A stretch of DNA of 64,000 nucleotides from Zingiber officinale (GCF_018446385.1 NC_055991.1:116169794-116233793), one strand, 5' to 3'; shown: positions 12,103-23,833, counted from the stretch's first letter. Notes: generated by a model from the letters alone, not told the origin. Translations and numbers: made by a program.

Positions 12103-13836
12103 TTGTGGTAGGGTTTTCTTAAATTTCATTGGTATGTTATGGATATATTATCCTTAAAGACGCTCACATGCCCGCAAATCTTTGTTATTTTTTGAAGATC
12201 TGGTTCTTTTGGATAAGACTGTTATGCTCAAATAAAAAAACCTACTTAACTGATCGAATGACCTTAGCTTGGTAATTCTTAGTACCTGTGAAAGAAACTG
12301 TATTGTGCTTCTCTCCCTTATTATCGTTATTCACTGATCCATTATTTTCCTTCTGCTCATAAAAAAAAAAGTATTTTGGTGTGGATTTCAATATTTATTT
12401 ATTTTTGGTAATCAGCAGGAAACAATCTTTCAACTCATTAAGTGTCTGAAATGGCTGAGTTTTGGGGTGACTAAACCCATGCTTCATGTTTATCCTTTGT
12501 TGGCATCGACTTGAAACTCTTGGTTGGTTTGTTTCGACAAATTTCCATGTTAGTGATGTTATGTTCATCTCCAATTTAGTCACCCATGCTCTATATTCTT
12601 TCTCCATTGTCTTGGTCGATTTGTTTTCGATAAACAAACTGTGTTTGTTCTGTGTATCTCTAACTTGCAAGTTGCAACTCTTGAGTGGAGTCAAATAACT
12701 GCTTCTATTTTCTCATGGGACATTGCTACTGCTTCAAAGTTGCTAAATTGACTGGAGGGTTAGGAAATCTTCCACACCTGAAGCCGGGCAAGATGTTGCC
12801 CTGGGCCGTGTCTGACCGATATGCCAACATATGCACGTCTGCATTTAACTCGCTTAGATTTTGATCCAATTTACTTGTCTTGATCAACCAACCTAACCAG
12901 TTCACTTGGCCTTTCAGTTTGACCAACTCACTTAGTCGATTTCTTGATCTTCTGGAGAAGTATGAGAGGTGGTTGTTTGCCCTATGGCCGATGCTAGTGG
13001 TTCGATTCTGCTCCTCTTTTGGCTCGTCAACATATTTCATAGCACTTTTTTTTTAATATATATTTTGTTTGTTTAATCAAGTATTTATTTATTCACTTAA
13101 TTGAGATTACGTTGACTGAATCAATGTTTCTTTTTTCATATTAAACATTTTTTAAATTTTTAATCAATTGTTTATTTTTCAGCATTTTCTGAATTTATTT
13201 ATTTATTTACATATCTAATTTTTAATCAATTCTGCTCGTATATTTGGAGTTTTTCATTTGAATTTATTGTTTAAGTTTATACGTGTACATTGATATATTT
13301 ACTTACATGTACTTTTATAGATTTTAAAATAATTTCATTCATGTATTAGTTTATTCTATGAGTCATCCCACCTTATCATTTCATCAATACTATGGAAATG
13401 GTTTCATGTCATAACAAAACAAAACTACAAAATAGTAGTTAAGCCCGGAGATGTAAACAATGGGATGGACTTTTTTTTAATAATAATGATTTAAATTACA
13501 TCTGAGTATATTACATTTGAAGAGTTTAAATTATTTGTGATATTTAATTATTTGTTAGAATTCATCTGTATTTTTTATTTAATAAAAAATTTTAAAATTA
13601 TAAAAAAATTAGAAAACAGTAATTCAAGGATAAAAAATTAAATATTAATGGCGCTTGTTGTCATTTCAGATTTATAGTCTGTCGGGACCTCTAGGACTAC
13701 TTGGATCAAAAGTTTAAATACCTGATTTTTTTTAAAAAAAATAAGAAATTAAAATTTCTACGTAATGCAATGATAAAATACTCAGAAGCACTAATAAAAA
13801 AAATTAGAGTTTTACTTGATAGATAAATTTGAGGGA
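12103..13836. other. Intergenic between EMC8/9 and SAUR
   Basis: AT-rich. Short open frames at 12395-13040 show no recognisable motif or splice logic. No gene supported. Confidence 0.5.

Positions 13837-13870
<34 letters not shown>
13837..13870. repeat. (AAT)n microsatellite, about 11 units
   Basis: An uninterrupted AAT run is read directly in the sequence. Such a locus is likely to vary in length between individuals. Confidence 0.95.
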
Positions 13871-13873
<3 letters not shown>

Positions 13874-14154
13874 GGCCAGCTGATGACCATAGCCATATCA
13901 ACATGCAGCAATTTCCACAAGTCCAAATCATCTGCCCTCTCCAATAAACTTTGCAACAAGTTAAGCCATAACATGACAAGAATGTTGATAAGAGAACATG
14001 TGAGGTCGCTGTTAAAAAACCAGAAAAATCTTCTATCACAAGAAACTATTTTTTATTTTATAATTAATTCAAAACAATAGGCTGTAGCACTCGGTTTTCA
14101 GTTTCCCATCATTATTTTTTCTCATCTTCTTATTAATTTCAGGCGAAGGGATTG

Positions 14155-14279
14155 GAGACATGTTACATGTAATGGCACCTTCGACAACAACATAGAGCAC
14201 AGGACCACTTGTGCATGGCTCTATCTCTATTAATGATGACTATATTTTTTAAATTTACTTCAATCCCTGCCCCTATAAA
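14155..14279 (+). promoter_or_regulatory. SAUR promoter: auxin-response-like site and TATA box
   Basis: GAGACA at 14155-14160 is the reverse of TGTCTC, the classic site of auxin response factors. TATAAA at 14274-14279 lies 70 bases before the SAUR start codon, giving an expected leader of about 40 bases. One AuxRE hexamer is weak evidence alone; its place ahead of an auxin-regulated family makes it plausible. Confidence 0.5.
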
Positions 14280-14348
14280 CTACTCGATCGTGTAGACAAC
14301 TAAGAAGAGAAGGGCGAGGAAGGAAGAAGAGTTGAGTTAACCATTGCA

Positions 14349-14642
14349 ATGGGGGTTCGCTTGGCGTCTGTTCTTCGCGTGAAGGAGATGCTTCAACAAT
14401 CTCTCAAAAGCAACCGTATTTCCTTGGCTTCGGACATTCCAAAAAAGGGCTACTTCACGGTGTACGTGGGGGAGACGGAGAAGCGGTTCGTTGTCCCGAT
14501 AGCTTACTTGCAAGATCCTATGTTTCAAAGCTTGTTACATAAAGCCGAAGAAGAGTATGGATTTGACCACCCCGGGGGGCTACTTAGAGTTCCATGCAAT
14601 GAAGATACGTTCACCATTATCACTTCACAAATCATGTGTTGA
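14349..14642 (+). CDS. SAUR-family protein (small auxin-up RNA)
   Basis: A single-exon gene for 97 residues, typical of SAURs. SAURs inhibit PP2C.D phosphatases and so keep plasma-membrane H+-ATPases active, which drives cell expansion. The family domain is clear: [19 protein letters not shown], then [20 protein letters not shown] and [12 protein letters not shown]. The N part ([18 protein letters not shown]) is the usual variable amphipathic segment. The start is the first ATG of the frame, just after the TATA box. The gene is alone here, although SAURs often lie in tandem clusters. It looks intact. Auxin control is expected from the family and the AuxRE-like hexamer upstream, not shown. Confidence 0.93.
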   Translation: MGVRLASVLRVKEMLQQSLKSNRISLASDIPKKGYFTVYVGETEKRFVVPIAYLQDPMFQSLLHKAEEEYGFDHPGGLLRVPCNEDTFTIITSQIMC

Positions 14643-15453
14643 GGAGGACTCCTACGATTATATTATGTTATTTTTGTTTTTAAAGCTTTTGATGAGTTGT
14701 ATAAGAGCATGGAAGGATGATAAAATCTAATTTCATTTTTGGTAATCTTTGTCAATAAGTTTGGGATGATTCAAGTGTCACAAATGAACAATCTCCTGGT
14801 TTCCTAAATCCTACTTCCAATTATATGCCAACTCTTGTGAGTGGTAATCATTCAAAAAACTTTGTATGCGGATAAGCTTGCTTAGGTGAAATTCATCATC
14901 CTAATAGTCTCACCAATCGGTCATATTAATATGTGGAGAGATAAATCAGAAAATCACAATGTTCTCGACTTTATCCATTATAGTAATATTTATCTAGTAG
15001 CTAATTCAATCATTGTAAAAGGTGGAATCGTCACCTTAGCGGCCCCCTGGGTCCGACCTCATAGATATCCAGAGAGAATAAATCACAGTTAAGCTGGGCA
15101 AGAGGTATGACTGGGAGTAACTAACTCAATCATGCCCCAAAAATAGCTTGCTTTAATTAGGTTTCGAAGAGGTGTGGGTACCCGTACATCAACTAACATT
15201 TGTTCGACAGATTTTTTAATAATCAAACTCACATATATTCAGACAATACTTTTCTTAACTAAGCAGCCTCTTGGATTGTTGTTCGACCTTCAATTTCGTC
15301 GATTGCTCTTTTTTTAACTAAGATTTTACTCAGGCATATATTTATCATGCTATTTAACAATTTTTTTAAAAAAAATTCAATTATTGGCAATAAGAAAAAT
15401 AATAATTAAAGTAGAAAATATAATTTAATAATAGAATACATTGATTTCAAAAT
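14643..15453. other. Intergenic between SAUR and tRNA-Phe
   Basis: SAUR 3' flank and spacer, AT-rich from about 15300 to 15450. No gene or known repeat recognised. Confidence 0.5.
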
Positions 15454-15458
15454 GTGGG

Positions 15459-15501
<43 letters not shown>

Positions 15502-15526
15502 GCGTGTTCGATCCACGCTCACCGCA
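15454..15526 (+). tRNA. tRNA-Phe (anticodon GAA), nuclear
   Basis: A full 73-base cloverleaf without intron. The acceptor arm is GTGGGGA with TCACCGC plus A73, the D arm has AGCTCAGTTGGGAGAGC, the anticodon loop is CTGAAGA (anticodon GAA), and the T loop is TTCGATC. The usual plant sequence begins GCGGGGA; here base 2 is T, which pairs as G-U with its partner G. A run of five T at 15533-15537 is the likely RNA polymerase III stop. The A and B boxes are intact, so the gene is probably active. Confidence 0.95.
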
Positions 15527-15851
15527 TTCTAATTTTTCTTATTTTGTTTTCTCTAAAACAACCCTCTATTTCGAACTTTTCACATTAAATGTTTTTGAAA
15601 AAAATCATCGACATAATACCGAGGACGAAATTGAGAAATATACGAGAATATAAGCTTTAAACTGAAACTTGGGGTACTTACCGCACGTGCCATTCCTCCT
15701 CACTCGTGCTCCGTCGCATACTCTTCGCTTTCGCATGGTTTGGGCTGAGAGGGCGGCGGCGACGACAACGGCGACGGCGACGGCGGTGTTGGAGATCGAA
15801 TTAGATACCTAATTTCTTCTGTAGGAATAGGTTGCCTGCGTCTCACAACCG
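15527..15851. other. Spacer and GC-rich leader of the aminotransferase gene
   Basis: AT-rich to about 15660, then GC-rich with a GGC/GAC trinucleotide patch (15747-15790) just before the start codon, as is common in monocot leaders. No TATA box seen. Confidence 0.5.
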
Positions 15852-18268
15852 ATGCCTCTTCTTTCGCTTGCGAATCCCTCGTCCCCAGCTGGCCACGAGA
15901 TGCTCCTCTTAAGATCCGCCTCCGTTTTCCGCTCCGTCTCTCGCCGGATCTCGACCGTCCGCATGGCTGCGATCTCCACTTCCGGGGAGAAGGGTGCTTC
16001 GCCTGCTGGGCAAGTGCAGCTCCCGCCTAGCCCCCCTCCGGTTCAGGTGCGAATTCGATTTGCGATTTAGGTGTTTTTTTGTGGCCGGGCCATTGCTTAA
16101 TGCCTGCGATTGTGCTTTCAAAGGTGAAGCCATTAGTCATTGATCGGGCTGTCTTTGTATAAAAATGTGCAAGAAATCGATGCTAGTAGTACTAATAGTT
16201 GGATTTGTACTGCTTAGTGTTTGTTGAGATAAAAACTAACAAAATTCTTAATTTTGGTCGGCAGCCTCACCTTCCACAAAGTTGAATCCACAATTATGCA
16301 AAGCCCCCAGTCATTTGTAATGCGTATAGCCATCGTCTGAGTGCCAGAGTCCTGCCATCTCTATTTCTTACTGCCTTCTATGCACAGCACGATAATGGTT
16401 TATCCTGAAATTTATCACCTGTCAAGTCTTTTTGAGCAACCTGGATACCTGATTAAGCCCAACATTTCATTTCAATGTCATGGAATGACATAGATTAATG
16501 GGAGAAGTTATATGTCAATTTGACCAACTGGAATCAAAGTAATTTAGAGACAATATGAGCAGGCTCTCTTATGGTATTCGAGAACTCTTACCACGTAAAT
16601 ATGATTCACTAATTTCTCCAAGGATCACATCACATAATTACAAACTTGAATATGCAATTTGGAAAATGGCTTTTGAATGATCTCTTCCATTTATGTGCTT
16701 TGGAATATTGATGGCGATGATATTTTAGTTTATATATAAGACAGGTCTAATTTCATCCAACTTTTCATTTTGTGATGCTATCTTTCGTTTTCATTTGAGT
16801 TTTAACTTGAGCGTTAATAACTTACACAATTAGGGAAGTTATAATAAACTTTCTTTTGTCATGAAAAAAACAACTTATTCAAACTCTGAAGTGATTTTTC
16901 ATGACTATTTGAACTTCCATAATTGTATTCGCTTAGTGAAATAAATCGAATGTCAATTTTCAACCACAAAGTAATTTAATGGTTCTTTTGTAAATATTGT
17001 TTGTTTTAATGCAATTTTGTGTTTTGCATGTGTTGTTTTTCCTTGTTATTCCTGCTGTGGTGGTTGTTGTTGTGACATGCTGCATTCAAGTGAATTGGCA
17101 TGAAATTTTTCTGCAGGTTGCCAAGCGGCTGGAAAACTTTAAGACCACTATCTTCACTCAAATGAGCTTGCTCGCAATTAAACATGGAGCAATAAACTTA
17201 GGCCAGGGCTTCCCTAACTTTGATGGACCAGAGTTTGTTAAAGAAGCTGCCATAGAGGCTATAAAGGAGGGAAAGAATCAATATGCAAGGGGATATGGTG
17301 TTCCTGAACTTAATTCTGCCATTGCTGAGAGGTTTAAGAAGGATACCGGGTTACAAGTCAATCCCGAGAAAGAAGTGACTGTGACATCAGGGTGCACTGA
17401 AGCAATTGCTGCAACCATTTTGGGTCTGATCAATCCTGGCGATGAAGTGGTACTCTTTGCCCCATTTTATGATTCTTACTTAGCTACGCTCTCTATGGCT
17501 GGTGCTGAAGTAAAGTCTGTCACACTTTGCCCTCCTGATTTCGCCGTTCCACTTGATGAGCTGAAATCTGTTGTCACAAAGAAAACACGCGCCATAATGA
17601 TAAACACGCCACACAATCCTACTGGGAAAATGTTTAACCGAGAAGAACTGGAAGTGATTGCCTCTCTCTGCATAGAGAACGACATTTTAGTCTTCACTGA
17701 TGAGGTTTACGACAAGCTGGCATTTGAAGCTGAGCATATCTCTATTGCATCTCTCCCAGGAATGTATGAGAGAACTGTGACTATGAACTCTCTGGGAAAA
17801 ACATTCTCCTTGACTGGATGGAAAATTGGATGGGCAGTAGCGCCACCACACCTGACGTGGGGATTCAGGCAGGCACATTCATTCCTCACATTCTCCACAT
17901 CAACTCCCATGCAGTGGGCAGCTTCAGTAGCTTTGAGGGCACCTGATACCTATTATGAGGAATTGAAGAGAGACTACTTGGCTAAGAAAGCAATACTTGT
18001 GGAGGGACTAAAAGCAGCAGGTTTCATCGTTTACCCATCGAGTGGGACATACTTTGTTATGGTGGATCATACCCCGTTTGGGTTCGAAAATGATATAACT
18101 TTCTGTGAGTACTTGATCACAGAGGTTGGAGTAGTGGCCATACCGACCAGTGTGTTCTACCTGAACCCTGAGGAAGGAAAGAGTTTAGTAAGATTTACCT
18201 TCTGCAAGGATGAACACACACTGAGGGCAGCGGTCGAGCGGATGAAGGAAAGGCTCCATAAGAGATGA
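15852..18268 (+). CDS. Class I/II aminotransferase, kynurenine aminotransferase-like (KYAT), organelle-targeted
   Basis: A PLP enzyme (fold type I) of the kynurenine/glutamine transaminase K type, moving amino groups from aromatic or sulfur amino acids to 2-oxo acids. Two exons (15852-16046 and 17117-18268) join in phase to 448 residues. The first ~45 residues are rich in Ser, Arg and Leu with few acids, which fits a plastid or mitochondrial transit peptide; further in-frame Met codons at 17 and 38 could give a cytosolic form. The body has INLGQGFPNFDGP, NTPHNPTGK (Asn232, PLP), FTDEVYDKLAFE (Asp260 and Tyr263), SLGKTFSLTGWKIGW (Lys293, Schiff base) and VRFTFCKDE (Arg424, substrate carboxylate). 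All catalytic residues are present. The close match is to the plant type related to Arabidopsis At1g77670 (recalled, not searched). The true substrate cannot be told from sequence. Confidence 0.94.
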
Positions 18269-18839
18269 GTAGCTTATGCTGTTCTTTCCATCATATGTTT
18301 TGCTCTCCAAATTCTAAGAAGATGAAGTTGGCATGGTAAGACTTAGTTATTTAGCTTTTCAAACAGTCGAATCTTTACAGCTTGATTTTGTATTTGATCC
18401 ATGTTTTAGCTCCTGTTTTTGATACTTTTTAATGCCACTTTCTCATTGTTTAATCTCAAACATCTGAAACAAGTTCAAAATGTAGCAACAGGAGTTTTGG
18501 GTCTTCACTTTGAGTGTTGAGGTAGAACATAGGTATAGAAGGGGTTAAATGAAAGAGTCTAGCAGAGATTCGAAAGTATTTTACTGCATATTTGGTCGTG
18601 CAAAAACATTGAAATCGAAATAATTCCTAGTTTGGATGTCAATGGATTAAGCTTCCTCATTCAGGAGTAAAATGGATTTCATTATAGGTACATCCTTTGA
18701 CTCGAGGATCGGAGGAGGGGTTTCTAGTGAAGGCCTGCCTCCCTTGGCTCTGTTGTTCGAGTACTTAGAATGAGGGTGGCCGATGACAATAATACTCCAG
18801 CATGAGTCCTAACTATTTTAAGAGAAATTATTATTGGTG
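18269..18839. other. Aminotransferase 3' flank
   Basis: 3' untranslated sequence and spacer. No further feature recognised. Confidence 0.5.
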
Positions 18840-20080
18840 TAATTTATACTAACAGTTTAACTCAATTTTTTATGAATGATAAATGAGTCAAGTTAGGTGT
18901 TTTGTAGTCTAATACATGTACCGAGCGTGCAGAGATTGACGTGTCTAGAGGATCTAATACCAGGCTAAAATCCAGCTAGGTTTGCGGGACTTGATAGTTG
19001 GTACGAAGACCAGATAGGTCAAAGGGTTGACCTGATATCTGGCAAGAAATCTAACTAGGTCTGCGGGGTCTGACAACTGGCAAAAGTCCAGTTGGATATG
19101 CGGACCTGACAACTTGCATGAAGACCTGGTGGGTCAAGAGGCTAGTTGATAGACTGCAAATTGGTAAGTGAACGTAAGTCACTGGAGGAGAGTGACCTAG
19201 TGAGGACGCCTCCCGATTGAGAGACAGTAGGTCTCGGTCCAGTTTAGGTTCATTTTGAATCCCTAAATTTAGACCTTGAGTAGTCTTGATTCTGGAAAGA
19301 TATGAACTAATTATGACACTTATTATTATTACTGTACTAATTTTGTTTTGCAGGTTAGATGTTTTAATTTTGGACTAACACATTGTGTAGGGCAAAAGGA
19401 GCAAATAAGACCTCGGGTGAACAATGCCCGAGGTGCCTTCTAGGTAACGAAATGTACCTTCATACTATTCATGGAAGGTGTCTTCCGTAAGATAAAATTC
19501 AGACTTCGTCGTAGATAAGAACCGGGTTGTTCGGGATCGGATTTCTCAAGTTGGAGGCGCCTTCAAGGCTATGGAAGGCGCCTTTCACATCCTTTATAAG
19601 GGCACTTCGACCAAGGCTTCAATACAACGCAGTTTACAAGCTTCTACGCGTTCGATTGGTGTTCTGATTGCTCCGACGTTATGTTGCTACTTCAAAGAAG
19701 TCGTTCCGCTACCAAGCTACTTTTTCGAGTCATCTAATCATCTCCAATAGACCGATAGCAACACACGAACGTGTCCAGATTGTTGGTAATTTTAATTGTG
19801 TTGCAAACTTTCTTACCCTTATTTTTAAAGGGAAATGTAGATTGTTACACGATCCTTATCTTGTATTCAATTACCTTTTTCGATGATTTTAGAAGAGACA
19901 TTTAATGGATCACTCATCTATAGGTCTGCGGGATCTGGATTTTAGAGAAGGAGTCACATAAAGTTCCGAATTAATTAAAATCAAATGAGTTTTCTGTGTG
20001 CTACTTTCTTAAATCTTTCGCTGTAATTTTATTTTTTTCACCCTGATTTAAATTTAATTAAGTAAATCCTTCAAATTCAA
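18840..20080 (+). mobile_element. Decayed copia-type LTR, resembling the LTR of element C
   Basis: The layout follows the LTR of element C read on its own strand: a GAGCGTGCAGAG-like block (18922), a stretch of imperfect repeats (18970-19160), paired GGCGCC boxes (19556-19590), then TTTATAAGGGC and CGACCAAGG (19600-19617). Ends and target duplication are not certain, no coding domain lies beside it, and it is much more diverged than the C LTRs. It is a fossil, probably a solo or truncated LTR of old age. Confidence 0.45.
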
Positions 20081-21177
20081 GGCACTCTAGTTGGCTGACC
20101 TGTTCAGCCGGAAAAAAATAATACTCAAGCCGGTACACAACTGTCGTCCTAAGCCCCTTAGAGTGCTTGACCTGTTTAGCCGCGAAAGTCACTCCCAATC
20201 GGGGGTACATAACCATTAGCCTAAATCACATCTTTCCTCATTAAGTTGCTTGAAGCATGTGGAAAGTATACAATTTGCACCAAAGAAGCTTTTCAAATGG
20301 ACCAACACTTGATTGCAATGACCTAGCCCATCCTCGGTAGCTTTGCATCGCGCCCTTCCATCGCAAGCGCAACTGCAACGCTCATCGTCACTCCCATGAA
20401 GCAGATCAACATCGCGAATGTGAGCGCTGATTCATGACTGAATTGTATGATTACATCATAAACCCTAGGAAATCAAGTTTGCTTTTTTTGTTAGAGCCAA
20501 TCAATCTCATAACCCTTCATGTGTTTCTTGTGCTTGATGCTTATATTTGATGCTTGACCAAATATCTTGGAGTAGAAGTCAGTGACTCAACTGTGAAGTA
20601 TCAATTCTGAATTGAGCATCAATGTTTCATGAAAAAAAAAACAATTTATCATCATCAACTTGTAAGTCTAATTATCCCTGTCATATTAAATTTTAAATAG
20701 TATTTTATTATTCGATTATCTTTTAAAATGTCATGTTCAATATTGCTTATACTAATTAGCATATGTCCTTAGCTCCAAATTGGATGCCAATGAAAGTCTG
20801 AATAATTCTAAAAAATTAAAACAAAAAATGACTTTAAGATTAGATTTTTTTTTAAAAAAAACCATAAAAAATTTAGCTCTTAATCTAGAATGATCCACTA
20901 ACGAAATCACAAAATGATTTTTTTTTATAAAAAAAAAGGAAAAAATAAGACATTGATATACTAGAAATTAGATTTAAAATCATATACATTTTTCTTAATC
21001 CAAAATTACAACCTATAGAAAGTATTTTGTTGAGCCAGGGTTGGTTCACCAATCACCAATGGGAGTCCAAAATGATTTTAAAATAAATAAATAAGACCTC
21101 AATTTATTAGATCTTTTAAAGTTAATATTTGAATTGTCCACAAATAATCAAGGCGAAGGCTAGTTTAATCCGAGCCG
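20081..21177. other. Intergenic, AT-rich
   Basis: Contains a short stretch with LTR-like leader wording to about 20250, then AT-rich spacer with several A and T runs. No gene supported. Confidence 0.45.
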
Positions 21178-21334
21178 GATCTTTTGGTCCTTAATTTGTG
21201 GATCAGGAGATGGTCAACAGTATGAGGACCATTAATTTGGATAGAGCCCACCTTTAAATTGATAGGGTCCATCCAAATCAAGGGCCTACAATAATAAACC
21301 ATTCCCTGGTCCATAAATTACGGATCAGGGGATC
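21178..21334. mobile_element. Fold-back MITE, copy 2
   Basis: The arms at 21178-21215 and 21298-21334 are imperfect inverted repeats (for example TTAATTTGTGGATCAGG against the reverse of CCTGGTCCATAAATTA). The centre has GGGTCCATCCAAATCAAGGG. Arms and centre match the copy at 9190-9348, and the lengths are nearly equal (157 and 159). Confidence 0.65.
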
Positions 21335-21440
21335 TGTCCTCAATTTAATCGGCTAGATATGATTTTTAAATCACATAAAATTTGTTCTTAAAAAATGAAG
21401 ACATAAATAAAGATGATTTTAGCATATCAGTGATTTTTTT

Positions 21441-22243
21441 GGGAAATTTGTTTTAAAATTCTCATTCACAACTAAAACTTTACATGTAATATCCATATAA
21501 AAAAAATATTTTCACTCTCTACTCTCTTTAAAATTTTATTTACTTTAACTTCTTCAGGTAAACCTCTTTACTTAATTATCCATCATTTTTTAGGTATTAA
21601 AATGAGTTATAATTCCTTCTAAATTCAGTATATTTAAACTTGAATTGAGTATATTTTCTATTAAATTGAGTACGATTTATTTTCCGCTTAACATAATTTT
21701 TCTTAAATTTAACATCATTTAAAAAGAATTTAGTATATTTTTTTTATCAAAATTAATATCATTTAAAGAGAATCTAATATATCTTTATTTGCTTAACTCC
21801 CTACATACAAACATTATCTAATTGTCCCTCATTTTTCTATGTATAAAAAATTTAAAATAAGATATAATTTTTTCTAAATTTAGCATATTTAAATTTGAAT
21901 CGAGTATAATTTTTATTAAATTGAGTACGACTTTTTCACAGTTTAATATAATTTCTCTAAAATGATGTACCAAATTGAACATCATATAAAGAAAATCTAA
22001 TATATTTTCGATCCAATTATACATCATTTAAAAATCATATTCAATTTGATAGAATGAATGCTATATTCTAATTTAATATGCTGAATTTAGGAAAAAAAAT
22101 ATATCTTATTTTAAACTTTTTTATCTAAAAAAAAATGAGAGGTAATTAACTAAATTGAGATCCATTGGGGTTGATTAGGAGGTGAAAATAATTTTTTTTT
22201 ACACCTTCTTTGCAGGTAAAGTCTAAGAGGAATGATTTTAAGA
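21441..22243. mobile_element. Mutator-like MITE candidate with inner tandem duplication
   Basis: The left end reads GGGAAATTTGTTTTAAAAT and the right end, reversed, GGGAAAATTGTCTTAAAAT, a terminal inverted repeat of about 19 bases. The flanking nine bases (GATTTTTTT and GATATTTTC) match at 7 of 9, as a decayed Mutator-type target duplication would. Inside, about 21580-21790 is repeated imperfectly at about 21825-22030. There is no coding sequence. Confidence 0.4.
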
Positions 22244-22435
22244 CAATTTTCCCGATATTTTCTTAAGGACATATTTTAAAAAAAAACATCCTGTGCCAAC
22301 GAAAGCCAAAATAAACTAAATAAAACAAAATTAAATACGCTTTCATTCGTCTAGGAAATATTCTTTAAATCACATTTAATGTTTAATTTGTTTTATTTTT
22401 TTTTCTAGGGGACGCGAGAAACAAAAACAAGAAAA

Positions 22436-22508
22436 CGCCCACCGTGGGGCTCGAACCCACGACCACAAGGTTAAGAGCCTTGCGCTCTACCAACTGAGCT
22501 AGACGGGC
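22436..22508 (-). tRNA. tRNA-Lys (anticodon CUU), copy 1
   Basis: 73 bases on the minus strand, starting GCCCGTCTAGCTCAGTTGG and ending GTGGGCG. The anticodon loop CTCTTAA gives CUU, and the T loop is TTCGAGC. Four T directly follow the 3' end on the minus strand (polymerase III stop). Identical to copies 2 and 3. Confidence 0.96.
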
Positions 22509-22590
22509 TTATTAATAAAAATAAATACATATTTAATATATATTAAAATACTATTAGCAGGCTCTGAACGAAAACAAAAAAAGGTAAAAA

Positions 22591-22663
22591 CGCCCACCGT
22601 GGGGCTCGAACCCACGACCACAAGGTTAAGAGCCTTGCGCTCTACCAACTGAGCTAGACGGGC
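22591..22663 (-). tRNA. tRNA-Lys (anticodon CUU), copy 2
   Basis: Same 73 bases as copy 1, 82 bases away from it. It has its own five-T stop on the minus strand. The spacers between copies do not obviously resemble each other, so only the tRNA core has stayed the same. Confidence 0.96.
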
Positions 22664-22749
22664 TTGATGATAATGATCAATATATATTATATAAAGGAAA
22701 ATAAAATTACCAGGCAAGATAGAAGGAATATATATAAAATGGTCAAAAA

Positions 22750-22822
22750 CGCCCACCGTGGGGCTCGAACCCACGACCACAAGGTTAAGAGCCTTGCGCT
22801 CTACCAACTGAGCTAGACGGGC
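22750..22822 (-). tRNA. tRNA-Lys (anticodon CUU), copy 3
   Basis: Third identical copy, 86 bases from copy 2, again followed by five T on the minus strand. It is the first of the cluster in transcription direction. Confidence 0.96.
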
Positions 22823-23360
22823 TAGTGTACAGGTCATTTTAAAATCCAAATTAATTTATAATAACACCATGCAAATAGATATCATCTCACCTGTCCGTTA
22901 TTCTCAGCTTTGCTGATTCAGAGACGTGAGAAATCTCGTATCTGCTTTCATCCAATTGATCTCATTTTGAATCGGGATTATCTTTTCCTCTGCCGCTCTC
23001 CTTTACCAGAGAGGCTGTTTACTCCGACTTAATCTACAGAGAATGTAGTCACGGCAACTTCTTTAAAAGCTATTTGATCATGTCTCACTCAATTTTAACC
23101 TTGGCTACTTCCTTTAAGAGCTACTTGTCCGTCTCACTCATTTTGGGTACACTGACAGAAGCTTAAATCCAACAGGGAAACAGCATCAATCCCGTATTTC
23201 ACTATCGTCCAACTTCCCACTGGCACCTATTTAAAACTTCAATTTAAATTAAAAAGAAAAAATTGGTTCGATTTCAATCCACAGAGTTTCTGTTTGGGTT
23301 TGGATTCGGTATAAACCAAACTGTGCCCACCATCCTCAAGAACAGTATAAATATACTACT
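22823..23360. other. Intergenic between the tRNA-Lys cluster and the hAT MITE
   Basis: Mixed-composition spacer with a short near-repeat (GGC..CTTC.TTAAAAGCTA.TTG at 23053 and 23102). No gene recognised. Confidence 0.45.
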
Positions 23361-23368
23361 CTTTAAGG

Positions 23369-23833
23369 TAAGGGTATAATCGAACCGAGTCAAACTCTCG
23401 AATGTTCAAGTTTAATTCGTTTATAATCGAGCCGAATTTGAACTATTCATATCTCACTAACTTATTTAAACTTTTATTGAATCTAAACAAACTTAGTAAA
23501 TATAAATTATAAATTTAAATATTTATTAAAAAATAAACTATATATTTTAAAAAAATTATAATATTCTTATTAAAATTTATAACTTTATTCTAATAAATAA
23601 ATTTAATATATTTATTGTGTAAAATTTATAAATTTAATATCAATATTATTATTTTTTTATTTAAAAATTTATTCATGAACTTAACAAACATATTCACAAA
23701 CTAACGAGCCAAATATTATGAAACTTAAACTTGATTTGTTTATTATAATAAACCTCGTTAAATAAACTCAAACGAACTTTTATCGAATCAAACTTCAAAT
23801 AGTTCATAAACGGCTTGATTTATTCATACCCTA
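23369..23833. mobile_element. hAT-type MITE, 465 bp, with 8-bp target duplication
   Basis: The element starts TAAGGGTAT and ends ATACCCTA, and is flanked on both sides by CTTTAAGG (23361-23368 and 23834-23841), the 8-base duplication typical of hAT transposition. Sub-terminal arms are also inverted (GAACTATTCAT near the left, reversed as ATGAACTATT near the right). The centre is very AT-rich. No transposase is encoded, so it would have moved with a hAT enzyme from elsewhere. Confidence 0.8.

Noticed and set aside
12395-13040. Three open frames of 70-104 residues downstream of EMC8/9
   Set aside because: No motif, no codon pattern and overlapping strands in an AT-rich spacer.
22499-22849. A 116-residue minus-strand open frame with a repeated [18 protein letters not shown] motif
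   Set aside because: It is the translation of two tRNA-Lys genes and their spacers, a well-known false protein.
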